From Flaveria trinervia (taxonomy: Eukaryota; Streptophyta; Magnoliopsida; Asterales; Asteraceae), in the NCBI GenBank assembly GCA_025506515.1, contig CM046454.1, positions 32,600,465-32,664,464 of the forward strand: a stretch of DNA of 64,000 nt, given 5' to 3'. The notes under the pieces were generated by a model that saw only the letters and a program-made list of their open reading frames with translations, did no database searches and was not told the origin of the DNA. Position numbers and translations under genes: made by a program. Shown here piece after piece: positions 40,014 to 52,813 of this stretch (the first letter of the stretch is position 1; the number at the start of each line of letters is the position of its first letter).

Positions 40014-43000
40014 TTATTTAAACTCCCACTTATTGATGGCAAAAATGTTGGTCTTTTTCCTTCTTGAACAGTAGAGAAGATGACCCATGTACGCTCCGCC
40101 TGGGAAGAACCTCAAATATTTGTTTGGCAGAGTATGAATGGGAACTCTGTTTTGGGGAACTGGACACAGAGTTGTTATCCCATTCATGAGATTCACTTCC
40201 CCATATGAGTCTGTATGACTCACGGACATAGGCCTCAAGGAGAACAATTTGTTCCTCTTGAGAGAGTTCTTCAGCTCCTCCTTCGAAGAAGAACTCTGGA
40301 CCATAGTACTCTGATAAGTACTTCATGGTCCTGCCATTTTTCAGCTCCACCGTAGTTACCTCCCTGTATACAAATTCATCCGGATGGTTGCCTTCAAGGA
40401 GTAACTGGAGCTCATTCTTTTGGATGTCTTCAAGCTTTTTGTATAACAACCCCTTCTTAATCATCTTGTTTTCTAGTAAGGCTTGAGGTGTCTTCTTTGC
40501 TTGGTGAGCTTTCTTGAATTCATCAATGATTTCCCAGGGTGAGACTACAACGGCCACATGATGGTAGATTCTATTGTTTTTCGTACTTGGCCGTTGTATC
40601 TGTGTGGGATGTTCTTTTATGGATTCTAGAACTCACCCTGGGGTCTGGCCATACTCTCACTCTCTCCCTCTGATACTGAAAGGTGTGTCTGAGAGTGTAC
40701 AGCCTTTGAGCATGCCCTTTCATGGCTTGAATAGATGATGACTGAGGAAATTCCTTGTCAACCATCTTCAACAGTTGCTCATCGTGCTGTTTTTCTGCTG
40801 TTCTTCTTCTCTATCTTTACTCTGACCATTTCCCTGTGAGAGTCGGGTGTGATCATGGATTGACTCTGGGCTTTGGTAGCTTCAGAACAGCAGAGAGTGG
40901 CAGACTATCATCTTCATCCTCTTCTTCTACTTCTTCTAGCCTCAACACCCTTCTCTTCTTCTTCTTGGGTGCATCATCGGCTGTTGGTTTAGAGGGTGAG
41001 GGAATTGGTTTTGTGGGTTGTGGTTTTGGTAGTTTTGATGTGGAATGTTGACAGGCTGTTCTAGCATTTTGGATGTGAGTTTGGCTTTTGACTGTTTGGC
41101 TAGTTCAGTCCTGCTCCCAGCACCAGCTTCATTTAAAACTTCAACAATTAACCTTTTGTATATTCTTCAGACGAACAGATCTTGGTGGTTATTGCCAAGA
41201 TACTGTCCCTGGACCAAGCTTTGATCTCGATCAATGATCTTCCAGATGTTTTGCTATAAATCTGATCATGACCTCCAGCCTTTCTCTTTCTGACACATCA
41301 TAACTTGACCATCTTGATTGGATTTCTTCAATCTCTAGTCTTCTGATCTCAGAATCAAGTTTTTCAGTGTCATGGCCTTGCCTAAACAACTGATCAATGA
41401 TGTTATCCATTGATCTGCTGTGTTCGGCATCAGCCTCTTTCACCATCAGCTCCAAGGCTTTCTCTTTTTCATCCTTCTTCTTTTCTTGTATGTGACATGA
41501 AAGTCTTTTGAACTTTCAGTCACTTTCTCCATGGTAGCCTCCTCCTTCTCTTTTTCCTTCTCTTTCTCAGTCTCCTCAACCAACTCTTCAGTTTCCACTA
41601 CTGTCTCTTCTGTTTCTTTCTCCTTCTCTTTCCTCTTTCTTTTACCTTTCACTGCTGAACTCTCCTCCTCCCCTTTTTGGGTGCATTGGTGCAGGGAATT
41701 GAGTAGCAGAAAGTTGTGTGCTCAGAACATTCTCCACCATGGGTTGTAAGACAGAAGAAAGTCTCTCATCAACAGTTTTGATCACCAATTCAGTTAGCTG
41801 TGGGGTGATGAGAGATAGGGGATTTTGAAGGATAGCAGCCAGTTGCTCAGGGGGTTCTGTCCCTGAGGAATGGTGCCAGAAACAGAGGCAGGTGGCTGAG
41901 ATTTTGTTTGTGGTTGTGTTTAGGAGACCTTCAGAGGAAGGTGCCATCTGTTGGGTTGATGTGGTGGCAGATGGTCTTACTCCTTGAGAGAGTTGGTCAA
42001 GTAGGTTTTGCAGCCTACTGACTTCCTCCTCTAGGATCGTGTTCTGGGCAAGAACATCATAGAAGAAGCCCAGGTCATCATCAGCATATGCTGAATCACC
42101 TGACCTCCTGCTTGTAGCAGGATTACATGCTCTGGGTGTAGACCAGATGTAGCATGTGCCCCTTTGTCTTGGAACTGGGGACTTCCAGCCTCAGGACGTT
42201 GTCCGTCATCGGCTGTTGCCTCTGGTGAGGTCTTAGTTATGTTACCAACCTCAGTCTGATCATTTGCTGATTCAGAAGAGTTGGCAGCCTCACCAGAAGT
42301 TCTTATCTCCATATCAACACCAGGAGATAGAACAGTTAAAACCCTGTGCTGTGGGTTCTCAGGTGCACTGTATTCCTCCCCCTCAATTGTAGAGGTATTC
42401 CCAGTGGTAAGTGGTTTCTGGGGAGGGGGTGAGGAGTGCAATTGAGTCAGCACTTGTGCAACTATTAAAGTTGGGCTGTGAGGGGCGGTTGGTTGGGGTA
42501 CAGGGGAAGAAGCAGTGTGCACCTGGGGTGGATGGTGCTCTTCAATGGCAATCTCCTCAAGTGAGGAAGATCCCAGATAAGTAGGTGCCCTTGGGTTGCT
42601 GCAGGCTCCTGTTGAGAGGAAGCCTGAGCGGCTGTGGCTGGATGAGTCATTGTATCCACTAGGGGGTTTGGACTAGTGGATATATCCTGCGTTTGTTGTG
42701 CAGGAGCATCCTCAGGGGACTCAATTCCCTGAGTAGCCATTTGGGTTTCTTTTTGGTGGGTTTGGTGGGGACATTGGATTTGGAGGTGGTGGCTGTGGGT
42801 TCCAGCTGCGTGGGTTTTCGCAGCTTGGCAGCCATTTTTAGTGTCCGGTCGGAGTTGTGCCGGGAGTATACTTCTGGCAAAACAGCCGTAGCAGGGACTC
42901 CCAAGCCAACAAGTCCCTCAGCATTAAGCTGGTCTATTATAATGGCCATGATGAACCGTGGATAGAGTATCCAACGGTTGGCAGTTAATTTTTGAGCCAT

Positions 43001-43554
43001 ATCTTTGAGCTCTGAAAATATTAATTCGGAAAAGTTCAGTGGTTGTTGCTCAAGGATAGAATACAATACCTGCTGCCATTTGGTGGACATTTGATCCCAA
43101 GACGATGTCTTAGGGGCCAAACATACATTGACCATGTGAAAGATCAGGCGCTCAGCGTCATTGAAGTGTTTCTTCATAATGGTTGTGGCACTGAGATCAC
43201 CTTGATATCCATGCTGAGCAAATGATAGATCTATGGTGCCCTTCGGATATCCAGCAAGAGAGAGGTAGCATCACTCAGGTGAAGAATTTTCGGATTGTTG
43301 CAGGAGTAATCACGACTTCTTTGTTGTTGACTACAGACCGGAGGGGATGGTGTGTTGCTCTCCTCAGTGTAACCGTAATGTTCATCCAAAATGGTTCAAG
43401 GATTCGGCATGTAAAACAGGGTCAGAAGAAAGAATGCCTTGTTGTATGGGGACTGAACCATAAGATCGATAGCATTATCGAACTTAGTCCAGAACGGCGA
43501 TTTTGTAAGGTAGGCAACACAGTTGTGTCGCGGTTTAATTTGCAAAGACGCCAT
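40014..43554 (-). pseudogene. Accessory third ORF of copia C (frame-broken), function unknown
   Basis: It has the same architecture as in A and longer open pieces. The start is ATG 43554. The core (43177-42900) reads ERLIFHMVNVCLAPKTSSWD, LYSILEQQPLNFSELIF and WILYPRFIMAIIIDQL. The Pro/Ser/Thr/Gln-rich linker spans about 42850-42090. A coil and helical block includes LITPQLTELVIKTVDERLSS (41850-41750). The Lys/Glu-rich segment (41652-41446) is highly charged with a KKRRRMKKRK cluster that could be a nuclear localisation signal. A helical block follows with RLEIEEIQSRWSSYD. The C-terminal domain (40557-40014) opens VVSPWEIIDEFKKAHQ and contains KYLSEYYGPEFFFEGGAEEL. No membrane span is seen. 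The stop is at 40014. A TATA box lies 65 bases upstream. Confidence 0.72.
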
Positions 43555-43618
43555 GGAAATTTGTTGGAGAGGAACGTTAGGTTGAAGAAGATGAAGTATG
43601 GAGAGCTCAGGTTAAGGG

Positions 43619-43626
43619 TATTTATA
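43619..43626 (-). promoter_or_regulatory. Internal TATA box before accessory ORF of copia C
   Basis: TATAAATA on the minus strand, 65 bases upstream of ATG 43554, in the same context as in A (CCCTATAAATACCC). Confidence 0.6.
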
Positions 43627-43659
43627 GGGTACGGGTGAGGATACGACTGAAGGATGTGG

Positions 43660-44260
43660 TGTTAGTCATCAGTAGTTTTAAACGACCGTTGACATGGTAT
43701 TATCCTTTCAGACGTTGAAACAGCTGAAGTCGCGGTGTTAGGCATCAGTAGTTTAGAAAACTACTGAAGACCGTGTTTTGACTTCAGGTGATTGAAACAA
43801 CTGAGGACATGGTGTTTGTCATCAGTAGTTATGAAACTACTGAAGACAGGTTTTAGTCATCAGCTGTTGTAAACAACTGAAGACTTGGTATTGGTCATCA
43901 GTAGTTATAAAACTACTGAAGACGTGGTTTGCTTCAGTTGTTTAAAATGAAACAGCAGTGGTACAAACGACTGAGGAGAAAGTTCTCGTCAGCTGTTTTC
44001 GTCAATTCTTAGCTTTTCAGCTGTTTCAAACTGTCCTCAACACATTCATCAGTCTTTATGGCTGATTTCAGTTGTTTCATAGGACATCAGTACTTATCTG
44101 TTTTTACTGATTTCAGTAGTAGTTATGACTACATCAGTAGTTGTAACTACTTCAGTAGTTTAGAACAGATGAAGTACTTCAGTACTTGTGAGAACTTTTA
44201 GCCTTCAGTAGTTATAAAACTACTGAGGTTAAAGAGCTCATCAGTACTTATATGTGACAG
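43660..44260 (-). repeat. Imperfect hairpin array between pol and accessory ORF of copia C
   Basis: Units of about 50 bases with CATCAGTAGTTATGAAACTACTGAAG cores (43670-43990) are followed by looser words up to about 44260. It is collinear with 13340-13960 in A. Confidence 0.8.
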
Positions 44261-44309
44261 GCACTCATGATCATCAATATGAATTACTGAGATCATCAGT
44301 AGTTGTCAC

Positions 44310-47300
44310 CTATTCTAGCTGCAGCATACCAAGCCTTAACACCAGGTTTTGGAAAGTTGAACTATCCAAAGGCTTAGTAAAAATGTCTGCAAGTCATCAG
44401 CACTGGGCACAAACTTAGGATCAATCAGACCTTTTTCAAAACAGTCTCTTATAAAATGGTGTCTGATCTCTATATGTTTGGTCCTAGAGTGCTGGACTGG
44501 ATTTTTGACAATGCAAAGAGCTGAAGCACTATCCATTAACAATGGAGTCTTAGTCTCTGTAATGCCATAATCCAAAAGTTGGTTTTGAAGCCAGAGTACC
44601 TGAGATGTACAGCTTGCAGCAGCAATGTACTCTGCTTCCGCAGTGGATGTAGCAACTGAGGTCTGTTTCTTGCTCTGCCAAGAAATTAAGCAGTTGCCTA
44701 GGAATTGGCATCCACCAGAAGTTGATTTCCTGGTCAACTTACACCCTGCATAGTCACTGTCAGAAAAAGCAACTAATTTACCAGAATGGTTGGTAGAATA
44801 CCATAAACCTAGAGATGGAGTGCCTTGCAGATATCTAAAGATCCTCTTGACTGCAATCAGATGAGACTCTTTAGGTGCAGCTGAAATCTAGCACAAACAC
44901 ATGTAGCAAACATAATATCTGGTCTAGAAGCTGTTAAATACATCAAGGACCCAATCATACATCTGTAAAGTGTTTCATCAACCACTTTACCTTTCTGATC
45001 TAAGTCCAGTTGTGTGGTGCTGCTCATGGGAGTAGAACAGGGCTTACAGTTTTGTAAATCAAACTTTTGCAAAAGATCTTTTGTATATTTGGATTGATGA
45101 ATAAAAATTCCATCAGCCTTTTGTTTGATTTGCAACCCCAGAAAGAACTGTAATTCTCCCATGGCACTCATTTCAAACTTCTGTTGCATCAACTTTGTAA
45201 AGGCATCACACAACTTTGGATCAGAGGATGCAAAAATGATATCATCTACATAAATTTGAACAAGTAGATTATGCTGCCCAGCTTTCTTAATAATAAAGTC
45301 TTGTCTATGGAGCCTCTAGTGAAATGGTTTCCAAAAGAAAGTTTGATAATGTCTCATACCAGGCTGGGAGCTTGTTTTAACCCATAAAGAGCTTTATCAA
45401 GCTTATACACCCAATTAGGATGTTTGTTGTCCTCAAAGCCTGGAGGTTGACATACATAAACCTCTTCTTTAACTTTTCCATACAAAAATGCACTTTTGAC
45501 ATCCATTTGAAAGACTTTAAGTTTTTGATAAGCAGCATAAGCTAAAAACAATCGAATTGCTTCCAGTCTGGCTACAGGGGCAAAGGTTTCATCATAATCA
45601 ATACTTCTTCTTGTGCAAACCCCTGAACAACCAGTCTGGCCTTGTTCTTAACAATAAGCCCATTTTCATCAGTTTTGTTCCTAAACACCCATTTAGTGCC
45701 TATTGCACACTTACCTGGAGGTAGAGGAACCAGTTCCCACACTTGCTGTTTCTTGAACTGAAGAAGCTCAAGCTGCATGGCATCAACCCATCCATTGTCC
45801 TTTAAAGCAATGTGATAATTCTTTGGCTCTTGCTGACTGATGAAGAGAGCATAGAAGCAGAAGTTTGACAATTGACTTCTTGTTGATACTCCAGCAGTGA
45901 TATCACCAATGATTTGAGACATGGGGTGATTCTTCAGATCTTGATACACAATGAGATCTGTGCAAGTGTTTGTAGCCGGTTCAGCAGCAACAGATGGTGA
46001 TGGTGAATCATTTCCTTGAAACCAATCAGTGGATGGTAATTCAAAGGAAGTTGAATTCGAAGAAATCTCATCAGCATTAGTTGTGGATGGTGCTACTGGC
46101 GCTACAGGAACATCAGGTCTAGTTGAATCAGGCAGCTGATCACTAAACCTGAAGAGGTGAGTACTGCAATCATCATCATCATCAGCAGTACCACCAGGTG
46201 GTGAACTGTTGACAGGAGCAACAGCAGGAGTTTGATAAGGAACATATTGCAGTATGTCCAGATCAAAAACTCCACAGGACTTTGTGGAATCTTGTCCTTT
46301 GGAGATTCATTAAACTTAACATGTAGAGTTTCTTCAACCATCTTTGTTCTGCAGTTGAAGACTCTGTATGCTTTGCAAGTAGATGAATAACCAACAAAGT
46401 ATCCTGCATCCACCTTAGGATCAAATTTGTGGAGTTGATCCTTTGTGTTGAGAATAAAACAGGGACACCCAAATGCTTTGAAAAATGAAATCAGTGGAGC
46501 CAAATGATGGAGAACTTCATATGGAGTCTTCATCAACCTCTGATTTACTAACACTCTATTTTGCACATAACAAGCTGTGTTGACAGCTTCAGCCCAAAAG
46601 GTCAATGGTAAACCAGAGTCAGCCAGCATGGACCTTGCAGCTTCAATGAGGGTCCTGTTCTTCTCTCCACTACTCCATTTTGTTCCGGAGTCCTTGGAAT
46701 GCTGAACTGCCTTTTGATTCCCTTTGAGAGATAGAAGTCATCAAGTGTATGATTTCTGAACTCAGTTCCATTATCACTCCTAATACACTTGACTGGAAGG
46801 GAATACTGCTTCTCAATGTACAGCACAAAGTGGATAATCTTCTGAGCAGCCTCATCCTTGAATGTAGAAAGAAAGTCCATACAAATCTGGAGTAATCATC
46901 CACAATTACCAGACAGTATTTCTTCTTTGCCATGCTCATTACTCTCACAGGACCAAATAGATCCATATGCAGTAATTGCAAGCAGGCAGTGGACTTGGAC
47001 ACTTCAATAGGAGGAAATGAGACCTGTGCTGTTTTCCTTTAAACAAGCAGTGCAAGTTTCATCACAGTGGAACTCCTTTATTGGTAAGCCTCTGACTAAA
47101 CTATTGTGGCTAAGCTGATTCATGTTTTTGAGATTAACATGACCAAGCCTCCTGTGCCATAGTTTAGATTCTTGAAAAGAGGCTTTGGAAAATAGGCAAG
47201 GATGGCCTTTGAGATCTATTTTCTTAGAAAGATCTAAGGCATACACTCTTCCTGTCCTGTTGGCTTTCAGGAGAGTGTGATCATCCAACACCTTGTCAAT

Positions 47301-47630
47301 CAATGGCAAAACTTTGGATGACAGAATCCTACAGTTTTGACTTGTGAAAAGGGCAACATGGCCTTTATCACACATTTGACTGACACTCAAGAGGTTGTAC
47401 TTGAGATTTTCCACATGATTAACATCATCAAATTTGATTTCTCCATTGGAGACAAAGCCTTACCGATGATGTAACCCCTAGCATCATTGCCAAAAGAGAC
47501 AAACCCTTCTTTCCTTGAGAGTAGTCATGAAGAAGAGAGATGTTCCCAGTCATGTGCATAGATCCCCACTGTCTACATACCAGATGCTATTTTGGCATGT
47601 TGAGGAACCCTGCAATAATAAACAATCAGT
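44310..47630 (-). pseudogene. pol: pol of copia C: protease, integrase, RT, RNase H (frame-broken)
   Basis: It has the same domain order as in A. Protease is near 47600-47530. The gag-pre-integrase zinc domain has KLWHRRLGHVNLKNM and CDETCTACL (47200-47040). Integrase core: LLHMDLFGPVRVMS, DDYSRFVWTFF, RSDNGTEFRNH and SIPRTPEQNGVVERR (46985-46680), so the aspartates and the glutamate of the DDE triad are visible. RT: YHIALKDNGWVDAMQLELLQ, QMDVKSAFLYGK, KLDKALYGLKQAP and, near 45240, the IYVDDIIF block. RNase H: STSGGCQFLGN, STAEAEYIAAASC and TKHIEIRHHFIRDC (44737-44440). The stop is at 44310. Single-base indels break the frame at about ten places. Confidence 0.88.
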
Positions 47631-47639
47631 TAGTTTTAG

Positions 47640-50447
47640 AGACCCAAACCTTTTTGGTTTTGGGCCTGGTCTCATCAATAGATGGTAAACTAGCATGTTT
47701 ATTTGTAACAACAGCCTGAGAGGAAGAAGATGGTGCAGAAGAGGAGTCCTTTGGCTTAGACCTCCTTTTCTGTGGTTTCAACATAGGAGAATCTAGTTGG
47801 TTAACTCTACCCAACAGATGTTGTACCATCATCACCAGCTGTGTCTGATTTTGTGATAAAGCTTTCAGCTCATCAGACACATTGCTAGTGGAGTTAGATA
47901 AGGTCCTATGTTGCACCTTCTTCTTTTGAGCACCCTCAGCTGTCACTGTTTAACACCTCCTTTTTGAATTGCTTTAAGGACTTAAGGGTTACAGGATTTG
48001 ATGTTGCTGATACAAATGTGGTCTCAAACTCATTTTCATTTTTACCATTTTCTCATTAATTTCTTCCTTTTGTTTGAGTTTGGAACCTCTTTTGTACCAG
48101 CAATCATCTGTAAGATGATTGAACAAACCACATACTTCACATGGTTTCTTCTTCATCTTAGGTTGATCATCAACTAAAGATGGTGAAGACTTGTTCTTCA
48201 ATGCTTTGGAAGCATTGGTGCTTTCTTGACAGCATCTTTAGTGGTCTTCAAACTTTTCTACTGCCAGTTTTCTTCTCTTCAGTACTGACAGCAGTTGAAG
48301 TTTGAACTTCAGGAGTTGAATCCTGCTCTCCAGTCCTTTCAGGACCTTCAGGATTGACTCCTGAGTTGATCAACTTATTGATCATGTGAATGTCAGCATT
48401 TGGACCATCAACATCAGCTGATAGGTTCAAAGAGGACTTGATACTGACTGCTACTTCTGATTGTGCTGTATCAGAAGGTAGATCACATGACTTGATGGAT
48501 TGGTTATCACTCTCACCATCAGATTCTACCTCTGCTCTGGGGTAAAATCTGTAGGTGGAGCAGTGTGATTGTAACCAATTCCAAACTTCACATTTGAAGC
48601 AGATTGCTTACTAAGAAGCATTTCAAAACCTTTGCATGATTGTACCCATCTATCACACTCGACCTGGGTAACTGCAAGGGTTTCTTTGAGATCTTTGTAC
48701 TTCTCTAGAAGTACATCTTCTCTAGCCTTATCATCAATTATTTTGCAATTCAGTTTATAAATCTCATTTTTTATCTTTGAGCACAAACTCAAACTCAGCT
48801 TTGTTTTTGGAAATTCTTGTTCTAGCTCAATGTTCTTATTAATTAAAGCTACATTTGCTTCTCTAATGGAAGCAAATGCTGCTATGCATTGTTCAGAACA
48901 TAATTTGGCTTTTGCCTCAGAGGATACCTGTGATACCTGAGGTGTAGAGGCATTGGAAGATGAAGTATCAGCAGACTCCAAAGCCATAAGAGCTAGATTC
49001 CCAAAGGGACTGTCACCACCATGTTGACCAGCACCTGAGAACAGTTGATCATGACCAGACAAGTCATCTGGTAAACTGCTCCAGTCAACAACTCCTGGGG
49101 TGAAGAAGCTGTGTTGTTGAGATGAAGGTTGTTGATGAGATGGGGAAGGCTGAGGTTTTGGTAATGCATGAGGTTGTGGTGTCATAGGAACTTGAACTTG
49201 ACTTGACTGTGGCATGTAGTAACAAGGGTACTGATAAGGCATTTGACCCTGAGAAACAAAATATGCCGGAGATTGTTGTTGAGGATGATGACTAGATGTG
49301 ACAGGATGTTGCCCTCTGTTTGTTGACTATTGCCAGGGAAAGTCACAAAGGGTGCAGGAGAGTTAGATCCAGATGATCTACATCTCTTGCAAAGTGCCCA
49401 AGCTGTGGCATTTATGGCACTTCAACTTGCTCTTGTCAAAACCAACTTTGGTTTTGCCAGAGAGTCCTGGGAATTTCCTTCCAGTTCTTTTGTAGAACTT
49501 CTGAGATCTGATATTTATCAAGGCCATTTGGCTCAAAATATCCATCTCTTCTAAGTCATCATCAGCAATCCCCTTGAGATCATCCATAATGAAGCATAAA
49601 TTGTCATTATTACCACCAGTAAACTGACCATCAACACTTACAAATGCAGAATTAGAAGTGCTCGAAGAGAAATTAATATGCTCATCATACTGGCATTCAG
49701 ATGCAGCATATTCTGACTCATGACCCACCAAGGCAGTGTTGCCTTGAATAAAGTCTTCAGTGAGCTTTCCAGATGAAGAGTTTTCTCTTCTGTTCTATCT
49801 CTCTCTCAAAAGTGAGCAGTTCCCATGGAGTTGGGTGAGAGATAGTTTGTCCAAACTTGCACTGGAGCGTAGGACAATAGTATATGTGTCCCATCTCTCA
49901 GGCAGTGATCTGAGAAATCTGTTATTCATCTGAATATTGGTGTACTCAAGTTTGACCATTTTTAGTTCAGAGATCAAACAAGAAAACCGCTCATATTGTT
50001 GAGTCAGTGTCTCACCCTTTCTATGAGAGAATGTCTCATATTGTTGGGCAAGAATTTCTCTATTATTTGCCAAGACCTCATCTGTTCCTCCAAATTGTTC
50101 TTTCAAAGCAATCCAGAGGTCATGGGCAGTTTCATGATGCATTAGCCCAGAATAGATTTCATTGGGCAAAGCCATGGCCAGAATTCCATGGGCTTTTGCA
50201 TCAATCTCAAGCAACTTTTTATCCTCATCTGAATATTGCTCTCTCCTCTTCGGAACCATTTGATTGGTTTCCGGGTTATTCACCATAGGCTTGTGTGGAC
50301 CATGTACCACTGATGTCCAACACCCTGCGCTGTTAACAGACAGGTGATGGAGCATACGTCTTTGCCATATGTATACTCATTCCTAACCAGCATAGGAGGC
50401 TTGGTTGAGGAACCAGTATTGTGAGGATCATTGGAGGGAGTGGTCAT
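47640..50447 (-). pseudogene. gag: gag of copia C (frame-broken), two CCHC knuckles
   Basis: The start is ATG 50447, 220 bases from the primer site. The capsid part is open over 186 codons (50355-49795): LHHLSVNSAGCWTSVV, PNEIYSGLMHHETAHDLWIA, FLRSLPERWDTYTIVLRSS. The first knuckle, near 49430-49385, is frame-broken after CHKC. A Pro/Gln/Tyr-rich segment (MPYQYPCYYMPQSSQ) and a coiled-coil segment (EANVALINKNIELEQEF, LKETLAVTQVECDRW) follow in one open frame of 238 codons (49242-48526). The second knuckle CEVCGLFNHLTDDC is near 48145-48104. The function is particle assembly and RNA binding. Confidence 0.85.
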
Positions 50448-50668
50448 TTTCAGTTCAAAAACAGTTTAGTTCAAGTTTTAAAAAGTTTTAGACAAACCAC
50501 AACAAACTCAATGAGAACCAAGAATAAGATCTCAGGATGAATGAGCAGAAATACAGAAAATTCAATCTCTATAACCGTTTCTTGCAAAAACAAAAGCTAA
50601 TTCAATCAAACTTGGATCTTGAATAGCAGTTTCAATGATCAATTATTAGATCGATCAATGATTAACCA

Positions 50669-50680
50669 GCTCTGATACCA
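50669..50680 (-). other. Primer binding site of copia C (tRNA-iMet)
   Basis: TGGTATCAGAGC on the minus strand, two bases inside the 5' LTR at 50683. Confidence 0.92.
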
Positions 50681-50682
50681 TT

Positions 50683-51577
50683 TGACAGGATCAGTGATCA
50701 CAAGTTTGATGTTTATCAGAATGTAAAGCAGCGGAATACACAAACGAATTAGACAAATTGTAGCAAGCAAACAATATATGTAAGCGTTAAGATCGCATAC
50801 GGTTATAGGGAGAGAATATGAATTTCTGATTTCTAGGAATGTTTATAGATGGAGAATATTTCTAATCAAATCAATCAAACATTCCATTCAATTGCTCATA
50901 TCGCTCTATGATTACAATGGGTTGTCACTCCTTATATAGAGTGCAACAGTCACTGCTGTTATCACGGAAAGTGACAACTGGCAGATCAATACAGAAATAA
51001 CTAAATCTTAACAAACTACTGAAATGTTCACAACTACTGAGAACATATCAGCAAGTTAAGTACAAAATATAAAACTACTGAAACTACAACGACTGAAGAA
51101 CAAGCTCTTCAGTCGTTTTACAAAACTACTGAAACATAAAACATAAAACTACTGATATCACAACTACTGAAGAAGTACTCTTCAGCAGTTGTGACAAACT
51201 ACTGAGGCTTCAGTACTTGGTCTTCAGACTTTGACCTTCAGGCGTTTTATCAGCTGATGACTTCAGTAGATATCATCAGCTGATGTCTTCAGTCTTTGTC
51301 TTCAGACTTTGTACATCAGTTGTTGATCTTCAGTACTTGTGAACTCTTCAGCTGTTGTACTTCAGTACTTTGGTCTTTCAGCTTCAGCACTTGTGTCTTC
51401 AGCTGTTGTACTTCAGCACTTTGGTTCTTCAGCTGTTAAGGTCTTCAGCACTTGATCTTCAGCTGTTGAAGTCTTCAGTACTTGTCAAACTACTGATGAG
51501 GCTTTCAGCAGTTGTTGTGATACCGTGTGGGACTTAGAGATTTTCTGATCTTGGCTCATTGGTTCTTTGGTCCAACA
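50683..51577 (-). repeat. 5' LTR of copia C (895 bp)
   Basis: It has the same ends as the 3' LTR. TATA box (minus strand) at 50931-50939. By eye it differs from the 3' LTR by about four substitutions and a handful of 1-4 base indels. Confidence 0.93.
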
Positions 51578-51886
51578 GAAGCTAAAAAAAGGTAAGTCTT
51601 CTCTTGTTTGAGCTTGGTTTTAGCTAAGTTATGAGTTCTTGGACCGAAGTTCTGGTTGTTTAGAATTGTGTTCGGGATTTGAAGAGTTGAATCGAAGTGC
51701 GTCTTGAATGAAAAGTGTTGTTCAAAAGCTTGCTCAAGGTGAGTTTCTAGAACCCCTATTACTATTCAACGATTTGGGGCTATTTGCCATACTAAGTAAC
51801 TTTTGAAAAGAAAAACCGTGGTTTTATAGCTTTATGTACGAATGTTGTATGTTGTTATGTTATAGTGATGATTATGGGTTAGAGAT
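51578..51886 (+). repeat. gypsy2 LTR, right segment (interrupted by copia D)
   Basis: It continues the LTR begun at 38844; the first five bases are the GAAGC duplication. It contains two splice-donor-like words, AGGTAAGT (51590-51597) and AAGGTGAGT (51737-51745). The second lies in AAGGTGAGTTTCTAGAACCCC, which is closely matched on the minus strand in the gypsy1 LTR (23050-23069). D is inserted at 51887; the last five bases are GAGAT, the expected duplication. No coding sequence is seen. Confidence 0.6.
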
Positions 51887-52783
51887 TGATAGGATCTCAA
51901 CAACTAGTTTGATCGAATTCGAATGATTTCAGCAGCGGAATAGAGTACCAACTAGCACAATTCGAGCAAGAATACCAAAGATATTGCAATGAACAGAATT
52001 TGTTATAGAGAGAGAAAGTTTCTGCAAAAGAATATTTCATTCAATCACACGCTTTCGTGGTGGCAAAATGTCACACATACAATCAGGTCAATCATCCCTT
52101 ATATAGGAATGTCGTGCTGGAACATTCCTTTATAGGAGAGGTGACGTCTGCTCATGTCACTCGATAGTGACATCTAACAGAATTATTAAAACAACTGAAA
52201 CACAACTACTGAAGATGTTAAAACAGCTGACATCTTCTTACAAAATACTAAGTGTTATCAGTTACTACAACTATGAAAAGAAACTACTGAAAGTACAACG
52301 ACTGAAGAACAAGCTCTTCAGTCGTTTTACAAAAATACTGAAAGTAAAAACATAAAAATACTGATATCACAACTACTAAAGATGTACTCTTCAGCTGTTG
52401 TGACAAACTACTGAAACTTCAGCACTTGGTCTTCAGACTTGAACTTCAGACGTTTCATCAGCTGATGACTTCAGTAGATGTCATCAGCTGATGTCTTCAG
52501 TCATTGTCTTCAGACTTTGTACATCAGTTGATGATCTCAACACTTGTGGACTCTTCAGCTGTTGTACTTCAGTACTTTGGTCTTCGGCTTCAGCACTTGT
52601 ATTCTTCAGCTGTTGAGCTTTAGCACTTTAGTCTTCAGCTGTTGAAGTCTTCAGTACTTGATCTTCAGCTGTTGAAGTCTTCAGCACTTGTCGAACTATG
52701 ATGAAGCCTTCAGCAGTTGTTGTGATATCATTTGGGACTTAGAGGTTTTCTGATCTTGGCTAATTGGTTCTTTTGGTCCAACA
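51887..52783 (-). repeat. 3' LTR of copia D (897 bp)
   Basis: TGATAGGATC...GGTCCAACA. TATA box (minus strand, CCTATATAAG) at 52098-52106. U3 (about 52200-52720) carries the CTTCAG-type word array found in A and C, though the R/U5 part is clearly different. Confidence 0.9.
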
Positions 52784-52798
52784 AACTCCCCTGAACCA
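52784..52798 (-). other. Polypurine tract of copia D
   Basis: Minus strand GGTTCAGGGGAGTT, one G shorter than in A and C, directly before the LTR. Confidence 0.75.
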
Positions 52799-52813
52799 AT
52801 GTAGCCAAAACCT

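Larger units (their letters stand above)
39078..51577 (-). mobile_element. Complete Ty1/copia element C (12.5 kb), with accessory third ORF
   Basis: This is a full-length minus-strand element bounded by GAAGC duplications: 5' LTR 50683-51577, primer site 50669-50680, gag from ATG 50447, pol to 44310, hairpin array and TATA box, accessory ORF 43554-40014, purine tract and 3' LTR 39078-39977. It is collinear with A across its whole length and very similar in sequence. It is inserted in the GA-rich part of the gypsy2 LTR. Confidence 0.93.

Noticed and set aside
41531..41749. Ser/Phe-rich plus-strand frame resembling a membrane protein
   Set aside because: It is the antisense of the Lys/Glu-rich segment in the accessory ORF of copia C.
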